Below are positions 1 to 6,887 of a stretch of 7,041 nucleotides of DNA, piece by piece; the first letter of the stretch is position 1, and each line of letters opens with the position of its first letter. Below the pieces are notes generated by a model. The model did no database searches, was not told the origin of the DNA, and saw only the letters and a list, made by a program, of their open reading frames with translations. The translations under genes and the position numbers were made by a program. The DNA is from Candidatus Omnitrophota bacterium (GTDB lineage Bacteria; Omnitrophota; Koll11; Gygaellales; JAQTUY01), in NCBI GenBank assembly GCA_028707105.1, contig JAQTUY010000084.1, positions 1 through 7,041 on the forward strand. Reading direction: 5' to 3'.

Positions 1-1174
1 CCTGATAGAGGGATTTGTCGGAATAGGAGATGATCTCGGCGTTGGTGGAGCCGTCTTCGGGGAAGGTGGAGACGCCCAGGCTGACGGTAAGTGTCTTGTT
101 GGGCATCACTTCTTCATTGATGAACGGATGTTTTTCAACCGCTTCTCTTAACCGCTCGGCGATGATAATAGCTTCTTTTTTGCTGGTTTGCGGCAGGATG
201 ATGGTGAATTCTTCGCCGCCGTAGCGGCAAACCCAGTCCATCTTGCGGGAATAATCCTTGAGCAGTTTAGCCACGCCTTTTAATATCTGGTCGCCGGCCT
301 GGTGCCCGAAAGTGTCGTTGTATTTCTTGAAGTCGTCGATATCGACCATTATCAGCGTCAGGGGGGTATTCGTGGCTTTCGCTCTTTCTAATTCTGTCTG
401 CAGGGTGAACTGGAAATAACCGTGGTTCCACAGCGCGGTAAGGGAGTCACTGTGGCTCCTGATCACGGTCTGTTCGTACAGGCGGGAGTTTTCGATGGCC
501 AGCCCGGCTTCGTTTGCCAGCATTATGAGCATGCGCATGTCATCTTTGGAGATGGGTTTTTTAGTGAAGATGTTATCCGCTAAAATGATACCGTTAACCT
601 TATCTTTGGCTTTCAGGGGCACGACAGCTATTTCGTCGGTCTTAAGCAGTCCCAGGATCGGGTCATTGCGGTAATTATTGATCGTCTCGCCTTTTAAATG
701 CAGAGGCATCCCATCCATGACTTCCAGCGCCAGGAGGCCGCCGCTATGTTCCTTTATGGGTATTTTGATGTTTTTGACCTGTTGGTTAAAATGGGATTCT
801 ACCATCCGGCCGGACGCCTTGTAGGTGTTGATCAGGTCATCCAGGTCCATCTGTTCCATTTCGATGTGCCTCCAGATCTTATTGGCTTCTTCTCCGGTAT
901 CCGGGCCGATACCCATTTTGCCTTCGATAATGCCTTCCCGTTCATTGACCAGGAAGAGCATGGCACGGTTAAAGCCCAGGCCTACATGCGAGGTAACACC
1001 GGTGAGGATGATATAGAGGATCTCATCCAGTTTCAGGGTGGTACGCATGGCGTTGGATGTCTCGTAAAGCACGTTAAGCTCAGACTTGGACCTGTTGAGT
1101 TCGTCATGAGCCCTGCTGAGTTCTTCCCGTTCCCGGTGAAGTTCTTCTTTAAGTCTATTCAGTTCGTCAGTCAT
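1..1174 (-). CDS. GAF-GGDEF diguanylate cyclase, C-terminus cut by window edge
   Basis: Reading leftward from the ATG at 1174-1172, the frame stays open to base 1, giving 391 visible residues; probably only the last 10-25 are missing. Domains in order: a charged, Leu/Glu/Arg-rich coiled coil (about 1-35); a GAF sensor domain (about 47-230, with FNRA at 68-71 and AIEN at 226-229); then a GGDEF catalytic domain from about 243. The GGDEF domain has DIDDFKKYND at 278-287 (metal-binding Asp278; Asn286/Asp287 expected to contact guanine), the active-site motif GGEEF at 319-323, and RKMD at 310-313, five residues upstream, matching the RxxD product-inhibition I-site. All key residues are present, so it should condense two GTP into c-di-GMP with feedback control. 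The GAF ligand cannot be read from sequence. There is no signal peptide or membrane segment, so it should be cytosolic. An in-frame TAG at 1189-1187 rules out a longer ATG start. No Shine-Dalgarno precedes the ATG. It is divergent from recA. Confidence 0.93.
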   Translation of the reverse strand, partial: MTDELNRLKEELHREREELSRAHDELNRSKSELNVLYETSNAMRTTLKLDEILYIILTGVTSHVGLGFNRAMLFLVNEREGIIEGKMGIGPDTGEEANKIWRHIEMEQMDLDDLINTYKASGRMVESHFNQQVKNIKIPIKEHSGGLLALEVMDGMPLHLKGETINNYRNDPILGLLKTDEIAVVPLKAKDKVNGIILADNIFTKKPISKDDMRMLIMLANEAGLAIENSRLYEQTVIRSHSDSLTALWNHGYFQFTLQTELERAKATNTPLTLIMVDIDDFKKYNDTFGHQAGDQILKGVAKLLKDYSRKMDWVCRYGGEEFTIILPQTSKKEAIIIAERLREAVEKHPFINEEVMPNKTLTVSLGVSTFPEDGSTNAEIISYSDKSLYQ

Positions 1175-1183
1175 AATAGGGTA

Positions 1184-1212
1184 AATCTAACATAATTTTA
1201 GAGATATGTCAA
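1184..1212 (-). promoter_or_regulatory. Predicted sigma70-type promoter for the diguanylate cyclase gene
   Basis: On the minus strand a perfect -35 TTGACA (1212-1207) is followed after 17 bp by TAGATT (1189-1184), a 4/6 match to TATAAT. A TG lies one base upstream of the -10, giving an extended -10 that can compensate for the weak hexamer. A purine suited to initiation lies at 1177, which would leave a leader of about 3 nt before the ATG at 1174. Initiation at 1174 itself would be fully leaderless. Confidence 0.6.
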
Positions 1213-1224
1213 TATTGTTTGACA
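1207..1224. promoter_or_regulatory. Inverted repeat formed by two back-to-back -35 hexamers; possible operator
   Basis: TGTCAA (1207-1212) and TTGACA (1219-1224) are perfect inverted 6-bp arms around a 6-bp AT-rich centre. The symmetry does not extend outward. Each arm is a consensus -35 element, one for each direction, which is enough to explain the symmetry. The repeat is also the size of a dimeric repressor site and could be an operator, for example for an SOS repressor. It does not match the E. coli LexA box (CTGT-N8-ACAG) or the Bacillus GAAC-N4-GTTC box, so a repressor role is speculative. Confidence 0.5.
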
Positions 1225-1247
1225 GTCCTTCACGAATAGGATATAAT
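1219..1247 (+). promoter_or_regulatory. Consensus sigma70-type promoter for the recA operon
   Basis: A perfect -35 TTGACA (1219-1224) and perfect -10 TATAAT (1242-1247) are separated by exactly 17 bp, the ideal spacing. Transcription would begin near 1254-1259, giving a leader of roughly 27-32 nt before the recA ATG. This is the only clear promoter upstream of the plus-strand gene train, so it probably drives recA, htrA, recX, alaS and hisD together. A promoter this strong in front of recA suggests that repression rather than activation sets the level. Confidence 0.85.
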
Positions 1248-1273
1248 GAATTTCTTCCAAAATCCACAAATCC

Positions 1274-1280
1274 AAGGGGG
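1274..1280 (+). promoter_or_regulatory. recA ribosome binding site
   Basis: AAGGGGG lies 5 nt before the ATG at 1286 and is a good Shine-Dalgarno match. It fixes the recA start and therefore supports the N-terminal extension of the protein as truly translated. Confidence 0.75.
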
Positions 1281-1285
1281 TAAAT

Positions 1286-2329
1286 ATGGTTCAGGATAAA
1301 AAAACAGCCTCTAAAGGCGTTGTCGCGGCTCCGGTAAAAGATGAGGTCAAGGGCATTACTGAGAAGCAAAAGGCATTGGAACTGGCCCTGGCCCAAATCG
1401 AGAAGCAGTTCGGTAAGGGTTCGATCATGAAGCTGGGAGGCCAGACTAAGCTGGATATCGAGGCTATACCGTCGGGGGCTATTTCCCTTGATGTCGCTCT
1501 TGGTATAGGCGGTTTTCCGAGGGGTCGGGTAGTGGAGATATTCGGGCCTGAGGCTTCAGGTAAGACTACGGTGACCCTGACCGCCATCAGGGAGGTGCAG
1601 GCTAAGGGCGGTGTCGCGGCGTTTATCGACGCGGAACACGCCTTTGATTCTACCTATGCCCAAAAGATAGGCGTAAATTTAAATGACCTGTTGATCTCCC
1701 AACCGGACACCGGTGAACAGGCCCTGGAGATAGCCGAGACCCTGGTGCGTTCAAACGCGGTAGACCTGGTGGTCATAGATTCTGTTGCCGCCTTGACCCC
1801 CCGCGCGGAAATAGAGGGTGATATGGGCGATTCTCATATGGGTCTGCAGGCGCGCCTGATGTCCCAGGCGCTGCGCAAGCTTACCGGAGCCATAAGCAAG
1901 TCTAAGACCTGCATGATATTTATTAATCAGATCCGGGAAAAGATCGGGGTGATGTTCGGTAACCCCGAGACTACGCCGGGCGGAAGGGCTTTAAAATTTT
2001 ATTCATCGGTCAGGCTTGACCTGCGCCGTATCCAGGCCATCAAAGAAGCGGACCAGGTGATCGGAAGCCGGGTCCGGGCAAGGGTGGTCAAGAATAAGGT
2101 CGCCCCGCCTTTTAAGGAGACGGAATTCGAGATATTACACGATAGGGGTATATATAAAGCTTCTAATATATTAGATACCGCGGCGAATTTAGGGATACTC
2201 CAGAAGTCAGGGTCCTGGTATATCTATAAAGAAGAAAAGCTTGGGCAGGGCAGGGAAGCGGCTTTGCAGCTATTCAAAGAAAAGCCTAAGCTGCAGGATG
2301 AAATCGAAAAGGAAATCAGAAAGAGGTAG
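1286..2329 (+). CDS. recA: RecA recombinase
   Basis: This 347-residue protein is the ATP-dependent strand-exchange recombinase that also triggers LexA self-cleavage in the SOS response. Visible motifs: Walker A GPEASGKT at 87-94; IDAEHA with the catalytic Glu at 117 (E. coli Glu96); Walker B LVVIDS with Asp165 (E. coli Asp144); FINQIREK with Gln215 (E. coli Gln194) opening the DNA-binding L2 loop, which runs on through the GNPETTPGG stretch; and VVKNK with Lys269 and Lys271 (E. coli Lys248/Lys250) at the subunit interface. Numbering is offset by 21 because a Lys/Ala/Val-rich extension precedes the usual start. The C-terminus ends in EIRKR and lacks the acidic tail of E. coli RecA. The segment around 283-306, between FEIL and QKSGSWY, is more divergent than the core. 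It is the first gene of the operon, and its stop codon overlaps the ribosome binding site of the protease gene. Confidence 0.99.
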   Translation: MVQDKKTASKGVVAAPVKDEVKGITEKQKALELALAQIEKQFGKGSIMKLGGQTKLDIEAIPSGAISLDVALGIGGFPRGRVVEIFGPEASGKTTVTLTAIREVQAKGGVAAFIDAEHAFDSTYAQKIGVNLNDLLISQPDTGEQALEIAETLVRSNAVDLVVIDSVAALTPRAEIEGDMGDSHMGLQARLMSQALRKLTGAISKSKTCMIFINQIREKIGVMFGNPETTPGGRALKFYSSVRLDLRRIQAIKEADQVIGSRVRARVVKNKVAPPFKETEFEILHDRGIYKASNILDTAANLGILQKSGSWYIYKEEKLGQGREAALQLFKEKPKLQDEIEKEIRKR

Positions 2330-2333
2330 GAGG
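2328..2333 (+). promoter_or_regulatory. Ribosome binding site deciding the htrA start
   Basis: A perfect AGGAGG overlaps the last two bases of the recA stop codon (2327-2329) and sits 6 nt before the ATG at 2340. It chooses this start over an upstream in-frame ATG at 2241, which would lie deep inside recA and place 33 highly basic residues before the membrane segment. Confidence 0.85.
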
Positions 2334-2339
2334 CGTAAC

Positions 2340-3857
2340 ATGGCGAATAAAAATAAAACAACTTATTTCTTGATCATTTTGACTGTGGGATTGATAGCCG
2401 GCCTGGTGATCGCCGGGCGCTTCAGTCCGATGGGGCCTTCTAAGGCGGAAAGCGTGGAGCCTATTCCCGAGACAGCGCAGGGGATAGAAGGGGCTGTTAT
2501 CAATGTCGCTTCTACCACAGGCCGGGCCGTTGTCGCCGTAAGCACGGAACATACGCAGCATCTTAGCAAGGGCGGCGCCAGGAAGTTCAGTTTTGAAGAT
2601 CCTTCGGGGAATAATTCTTTTGGAGGCGATCCTTTCGACCGGTTTTTTGATGATTTTTTTGGCGGAATGCCGCGTAAATTCAAGCAGCAGGGTATGGGTT
2701 CCGGCGTCATTATTGACGAGCGGGGCTATATCCTGACCAATGAGCACGTGATAAACGGCGTAGATAAGATAACGGTCAAGCTTTCTGACGGCAGGGAATT
2801 CAAGGCGGAGCTAAAGGGTAAGGACGTGCGTTCGGATTTAGCGGTAATAAAGATCGACGCCGCTGATTTACCCGTAGCTAAGCTGGGGGATTCAGACACT
2901 ATAAAGATCGGGCAGTGGGTGGTTGCCATCGGCAATCCTTTTGGTTTCGTGATGGATAATCCCGAGCCTACCGTTACAGCCGGAGTGATCAGCGCTTTGC
3001 ACCGCTCCTTGGGCCAGGTATTGGCGCGCAACAGAGATTACAGTAATCTTATCCAGACTGACGCCGCGATAAATCCGGGAAATTCCGGGGGCCCGCTGGT
3101 CAATTTAAGAGGGGAAGTCATCGGTATCAATGTGGCGATATTCTCCACTACCGGAGGGTATCAGGGTATCGGTTTCGCCATTCCCGTAAATACCGCGAAA
3201 AAAGTCTTGAACCAGCTTATTGAAGGGAAAAAGATACTTTATGGCTGGCTAGGGGTCACCGTTCAGGATGTGAATGAAAAGTTGGCGAAGTATTTCGCGC
3301 TGGAACAGAATCAAGGAGTTTTAGTGTCCAAGGTATTAAAAGACGGCCCGGCGCAGAAAGGCGGCATTAAAGAAGGGGATATTATCATTAAAATAGACGG
3401 CCAGCCGGTAGCGAACGCCAAAAATTTGGTCAGCGCCGTAACCAGGATGTCGATAGGCAGGAAGGCGGGCCTGACTATTATCAGGGATAAAAAGGAATCC
3501 GTTCTCCAGGTGGAGATCGGAGAAAGGCCGGAGGATCTGGAAAAGGTTTCGCAGGCAAAGGATCTTCCCGCCGCTGATATCTGGCGGGGGATCAAAGTTG
3601 CCGCGATAACCGAGGAATTAGCCGGCCAGTTCGACCTTGAGAATCAAAAGGGCGTAGTAGTGACCGGCGTAGAGGGAGACAGTCTCGCGGAGGAAGCCGG
3701 GATTATCCCGGGCGACATAATAGTCGGGATCGACCGTAACGCGATCGCCAACCTTGCTGATTACCGGAAGGCGCTAACCAACGCCGCGCCCGGCGCCGAT
3801 GTGCTGATAAAGACCCTGAGAGGGTATTTTATTATCAAAGGTGAAGAAAAAAAGTAG
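2340..3857 (+). CDS. DegP/HtrA-family periplasmic serine protease (Do-like)
   Basis: From ATG 2340 this is a 505-residue HtrA protease of DegP/DegQ architecture, which degrades or chaperones misfolded envelope proteins. Residues 8-26 form one hydrophobic segment after a short basic N-terminus, serving as a signal peptide or anchor. PSKA at 33-36 could be a signal peptidase I site, but it is far from the hydrophobic core. There is no lipobox Cys. A Phe/Asp/Gly-rich loop (about 83-117) precedes the trypsin-like domain. The catalytic triad is complete: His136 in TNEHV, Asp166 in SDLAVI, Ser249 in GNSGGPL. PDZ1 spans about 302-395 (YGWLGV start, GGIKEGDII core) and PDZ2 about 412-500 (AGIIPGDIIVGID core). 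Length and domain count match DegP/DegQ (about 450-500 residues). It lies 10 bp after recA and overlaps recX by 17 bp, an unusual place for a protease. DegP, DegQ and MucD cannot be told apart by sequence alone, so no symbol is given. Confidence 0.96.
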   Translation: MANKNKTTYFLIILTVGLIAGLVIAGRFSPMGPSKAESVEPIPETAQGIEGAVINVASTTGRAVVAVSTEHTQHLSKGGARKFSFEDPSGNNSFGGDPFDRFFDDFFGGMPRKFKQQGMGSGVIIDERGYILTNEHVINGVDKITVKLSDGREFKAELKGKDVRSDLAVIKIDAADLPVAKLGDSDTIKIGQWVVAIGNPFGFVMDNPEPTVTAGVISALHRSLGQVLARNRDYSNLIQTDAAINPGNSGGPLVNLRGEVIGINVAIFSTTGGYQGIGFAIPVNTAKKVLNQLIEGKKILYGWLGVTVQDVNEKLAKYFALEQNQGVLVSKVLKDGPAQKGGIKEGDIIIKIDGQPVANAKNLVSAVTRMSIGRKAGLTIIRDKKESVLQVEIGERPEDLEKVSQAKDLPAADIWRGIKVAAITEELAGQFDLENQKGVVVTGVEGDSLAEEAGIIPGDIIVGIDRNAIANLADYRKALTNAAPGADVLIKTLRGYFIIKGEEKK

Positions 3858-4335
3858 CCCCGGCAGCGTTGATCTATCCATAAAGGCCAGGCAGTGCGCC
3901 TTCAGGCTGCTTAAATTCCGCCTGCGCAGCGAAGATGAGATCCGGCAGCGTTTAAAAAGAAAGAAAATTCCTGCGGATATTATCGAGCAGACCCTGGCAT
4001 TCCTGAAAGAAAAAGAATTTCTGGATGACGGAATTTTTACCAGGTTATGGCTGCAGTCGCGCCTGCGCCGCAGGATGGGTTTTAAAAGGATTACCCGGGA
4101 GCTAAAAGATAAGGGGATAAGCCCGGAGATCATCCAGAGATCGACCGGCGAGATAAAAAAAGAATATAACGAAGAAAAAGTAGTCCTTGATCTTGCCCGG
4201 GAAAGAATGGAAAAATTAAAAAACGTGGAAAAAGGCAAAGCCAGGCAGAGATTGTACGCCTGGCTGCTGCGCCGCGGCTTTTCGCCCGAAGTTGTTTTTG
4301 ACGCGGTCAATAAAATATGCAAACCGATAATTTAA
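3841..4335 (+). CDS. recX: RecX regulatory protein
   Basis: This small basic protein (164 residues) belongs to the RecX family, which binds RecA filaments and in most species limits their growth and co-protease activity. Residues 14-150 show the family's tandem three-helix repeats: ARQCAFRLLKFRLRSEDEI (17-35) at the start, KEKEFLDDGIFTRLWLQSR (57-75) in the middle with the conserved LDD, a second module with ITRELKDKGIS, and a final module with AWLLRRGFS. The start is GTG at 3841. The frame is closed upstream by a TGA at 3817-3819 with no ATG, GTG or TTG in between, and no ATG follows until after residue 75. The first 17 bp overlap the end of the protease gene, and the Shine-Dalgarno is poor, so translation is probably coupled to that of its upstream neighbour. 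Its 3' end overlaps alaS by 19 bp. RecX homologues are weakly conserved, but position near recA and pattern agree. Confidence 0.93.
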   Translation: MKKKSSPGSVDLSIKARQCAFRLLKFRLRSEDEIRQRLKRKKIPADIIEQTLAFLKEKEFLDDGIFTRLWLQSRLRRRMGFKRITRELKDKGISPEIIQRSTGEIKKEYNEEKVVLDLARERMEKLKNVEKGKARQRLYAWLLRRGFSPEVVFDAVNKICKPII

Positions 4336-6887
4336 GAGAACAATTCCTCAAATTTTTTGAATCCAAGTCTTCCAGGATAGTAGCCTCGGATTCCTTGGTT
4401 CCGAAAGGCGACGCCAGCGTTTTATTCACCGGCGCCGGGATGAACCAGTTCAAGAAGCAGTTCCTGGGGGAGATCGGGGATTATACCCGCGCCACAACCT
4501 GCCAGAAGTGCCTGCGGACCGATGACCTGGATAAGGTCGGAAAGACTATCGGGCACCATACTTTCTTTGAAATGCTCGGGAATTTCTCTTTTGGCGATTA
4601 CTTTAAAGAAGAGGCGATCACCTGGGCCTGGGAGTTTTTGACCCTGGTTTTAAAAATTGACAAGAGTAAGCTGTGGGTCTCGGTCTACCAGGATGACCCG
4701 GAGGCTTATGATGTTTGGAAAAACAAAATAGGCATCCCCGAAGAGAGGATCATAAAGTTCGGGGATAAGGATAATTTTTGGCCGTCGGAAGCAAAGGAAA
4801 AAGGGCCGAACGGCCCATGCGGGCCTTGTTCCGAGATATTCTTCGATTACGGCGGCAGGATAAATTCTCCGGATTCAGTGGAAGTCTGGAATCTGGTTTT
4901 TACGCAATTTAACCGTAAGGAGGGAGGGCTCCTTGAGCCGTTGCCGCGTAAGAATATCGATACCGGGATGGGCCTGGAGCGTTTGACCGCCGTAATGGAA
5001 GGCGTGCGCAGTAACTTTGAGACTTCCCTGTTCGCGCCCATATTAAAGGCGATAGGCGAAACAGCAGGCGTCAAGATCGGCGACAGCAAGGAAAGCAGAT
5101 TGGCCTATTATGCCATTGCCGATCATATCCGGGCGGTGGCTTTTTGCATCGTTGACGGGGTCATGCCTTCCAACGAAGAGCGCGGTTATGTGGTCAGGAA
5201 TTTAATAAGGCGCGCTCTTCAGCACGGCAGGAGCATCGGTACCAACAAACCTTTTCTTTTTAAGCTTATACCCGCTGTCTCTTTAATGATGAAAGGGCCT
5301 TACCCTGAGCTGGATAAAAAACGCGAGGAGATCGCCCAGATCGTAAAGGCTGAAGAAGATAAATTCGCGGTGATGCTTAAAGAAGTCCTGCCGGAATACC
5401 GGCGTACCATTAAGGATATCGTTGAACAGGGCAAGAAGGAAGTTCCCGCGGACATGATCTTCAAATACCGCGACACGCACGGACTGCCCTGGGATACGGT
5501 CGAGTCTATCGCCAAGGAGGCCGGGCTTACGATCAATTGGCAGGAGGTGGAGGTCTTATTAGAAGGGCAGCGTAAGCGCTCGCGCAGCCAATCCAAGATA
5601 TCCGATTCCATATTTGCCAAGGAGCATACTTTTAAGGGCGAGGGGGTATTTGATAGGGTGGGCTGCGAATCCGATTCTCAGGTACTGGATGTATTGCGTA
5701 AAACGGATGATGATAAAGAGGTGGAGCTGGTCCTGGACCGTACACCTTTCTACGCCGAGTCGGGCGGGCAAGTCGGCGACACCGGCGCGTTTAAGAACGA
5801 GAACGTTGTCATTATCGTGCATGATACCGTGAAGCGCGGTAACAGTATCGTTCATTGCGGCACGATAAAAGAAGGGGATATAAAAGCCGGGGATAGGGTG
5901 AGCGCCCGCATAGATATCGAGCGCCGGATGGATATTGCCCGGAATCATACCGCCACCCATCTTTTACAGGCAGCTTTAAGGAAGGTCCTGGGAGAGCACG
6001 TCCAACAGCAGGGTTCATTCGTTTCTTTTGACCGCCTGAGGTTTGATTTTATGCATTTTAAGGCTGTGACAAAAGAAGAGTTGGACAGAGTAGAGGATGT
6101 CGTTAACGCTTGTATCCGTTCCAATGACCGGGTTCAGACCCGGGAGTTATCTTTGGATGAGGCAAAAAAATCCGGGGCGCTGGCTTTTTTCGCGGAGAAA
6201 TACGCGGACAAGGTAAGAGTAGTTTCGGTTGCCGGATATTCCAGCGAGTTTTGCGGAGGGACTCACCTTGAGTCCACCGGACAGATCGGCTTATTCAAGA
6301 TAGTCTATGAGGGTTCAGTGGCGCAGGGGGTCAGGAGAATAGAAGCCATCACGGGCAAGGCCGCGTATGAAAGGGTAAAAGAAGATGAGGCGTCGTTAAA
6401 TGAGATCGCCCAGATGCTTAAGACCTCCCGCGATAAAGTCGGGGAGCAGATAGAAAAGAACCTAAGTCTCATTAAGGAACTTGAAAAAAAACTTTCTTCC
6501 GCGCAATCGCAGATACTTAATTCATCGTTTGAAAGTATTGCCAAAGAAGCAGAGGATATAAGCGGCGTTAAATTTGTCTATAAGAATTTGAATGGTTATG
6601 ACGTTAATTCTTTACGTAAAGCGGCGGATCTTATCAGGGAGAAGGTACCGCATTCTGTAAGCGTTTGTTCTACTTCAACCAATGCCAGCGGTTTTCTGGT
6701 TGTGGGAGTTTCCGGCGACCTGACGGAGGCGGGCCTGGATGCCGGCGCGATGATCAAACAGGTAGCTCCGATAGTCGGCGGCAGCGGCGGCGGCAGAAAA
6801 GATTTTGCTCAAGCAGGCGGGAATGATTTTTCCAGGGTTAAAGAAGCTGTCGATAAGATCAGATCCATAATCAGGGACTTAAAATGA
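4317..6887 (+). CDS. alaS: Alanyl-tRNA synthetase
   Basis: This 856-residue class II synthetase charges tRNA(Ala) with alanine (E. coli AlaRS has 876 residues). The aminoacylation domain holds VLFTGAGMNQFK (35-46), the motif 2 region with GHHTFFEMLGNFSFGDYF (79-96), GPCGPCSEI (166-174) and motif 3 DTGMGLERL (215-223). The editing domain removes mischarged Ser/Gly; it has HTATH at 544-548 and CGGTH at 646-650, so the His544/His548/Cys646/His650 zinc set is complete. A coiled-coil stretch (about 685-740) leads to the C-Ala domain, ending with the Gly-rich GGSGGGRKDFAQAGG (821-835). About ten extra residues (156-165) sit between DNFW and GPCGPC relative to proteobacterial AlaRS. The ATG at 4317 gives the expected N-terminus (NLREQFLKFFESK) and overlaps recX by 19 bp. 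No good Shine-Dalgarno precedes it. Nothing essential is missing. Confidence 0.99.
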   Translation: MQTDNLREQFLKFFESKSSRIVASDSLVPKGDASVLFTGAGMNQFKKQFLGEIGDYTRATTCQKCLRTDDLDKVGKTIGHHTFFEMLGNFSFGDYFKEEAITWAWEFLTLVLKIDKSKLWVSVYQDDPEAYDVWKNKIGIPEERIIKFGDKDNFWPSEAKEKGPNGPCGPCSEIFFDYGGRINSPDSVEVWNLVFTQFNRKEGGLLEPLPRKNIDTGMGLERLTAVMEGVRSNFETSLFAPILKAIGETAGVKIGDSKESRLAYYAIADHIRAVAFCIVDGVMPSNEERGYVVRNLIRRALQHGRSIGTNKPFLFKLIPAVSLMMKGPYPELDKKREEIAQIVKAEEDKFAVMLKEVLPEYRRTIKDIVEQGKKEVPADMIFKYRDTHGLPWDTVESIAKEAGLTINWQEVEVLLEGQRKRSRSQSKISDSIFAKEHTFKGEGVFDRVGCESDSQVLDVLRKTDDDKEVELVLDRTPFYAESGGQVGDTGAFKNENVVIIVHDTVKRGNSIVHCGTIKEGDIKAGDRVSARIDIERRMDIARNHTATHLLQAALRKVLGEHVQQQGSFVSFDRLRFDFMHFKAVTKEELDRVEDVVNACIRSNDRVQTRELSLDEAKKSGALAFFAEKYADKVRVVSVAGYSSEFCGGTHLESTGQIGLFKIVYEGSVAQGVRRIEAITGKAAYERVKEDEASLNEIAQMLKTSRDKVGEQIEKNLSLIKELEKKLSSAQSQILNSSFESIAKEAEDISGVKFVYKNLNGYDVNSLRKAADLIREKVPHSVSVCSTSTNASGFLVVGVSGDLTEAGLDAGAMIKQVAPIVGGSGGGRKDFAQAGGNDFSRVKEAVDKIRSIIRDLK

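Noticed and set aside
698..1195. Plus-strand open frame of 165 codons opposite the cyclase gene
   Set aside because: It lies wholly antisense to the GAF region of a gene with clear domains and intact motifs. Its protein has no recognisable family and no ribosome binding site was evident.
2241..2339. Upstream in-frame ATG giving a 33-residue longer HtrA
   Set aside because: It would overlap recA by 89 bp and add a very basic N-terminus before the signal segment. The ATG at 2340 has a perfect AGGAGG at ideal spacing.
2316..2747. Minus-strand open frame of 143 codons opposite the start of the protease gene
   Set aside because: Antisense to the signal and protease regions of HtrA; no family features.
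3774..4322. Minus-strand open frame of 182 codons opposite recX
   Set aside because: Its Ser/Arg/Phe-rich composition is typical of an antisense shadow of a Lys/Glu-rich gene, and RecX is well supported on the other strand.
4803..4816. GC-rich hairpin GGGCCG-AA-CGGCCC, terminator-like
   Set aside because: It lies inside codons for the conserved GPNGPCGPC stretch of AlaRS, has a 2-nt loop and no T-run, so it is best explained by coding constraint.
5559..5960. Minus-strand open frame of 133 codons inside alaS
   Set aside because: Antisense to the conserved editing region of AlaRS; no family features or promoter seen.
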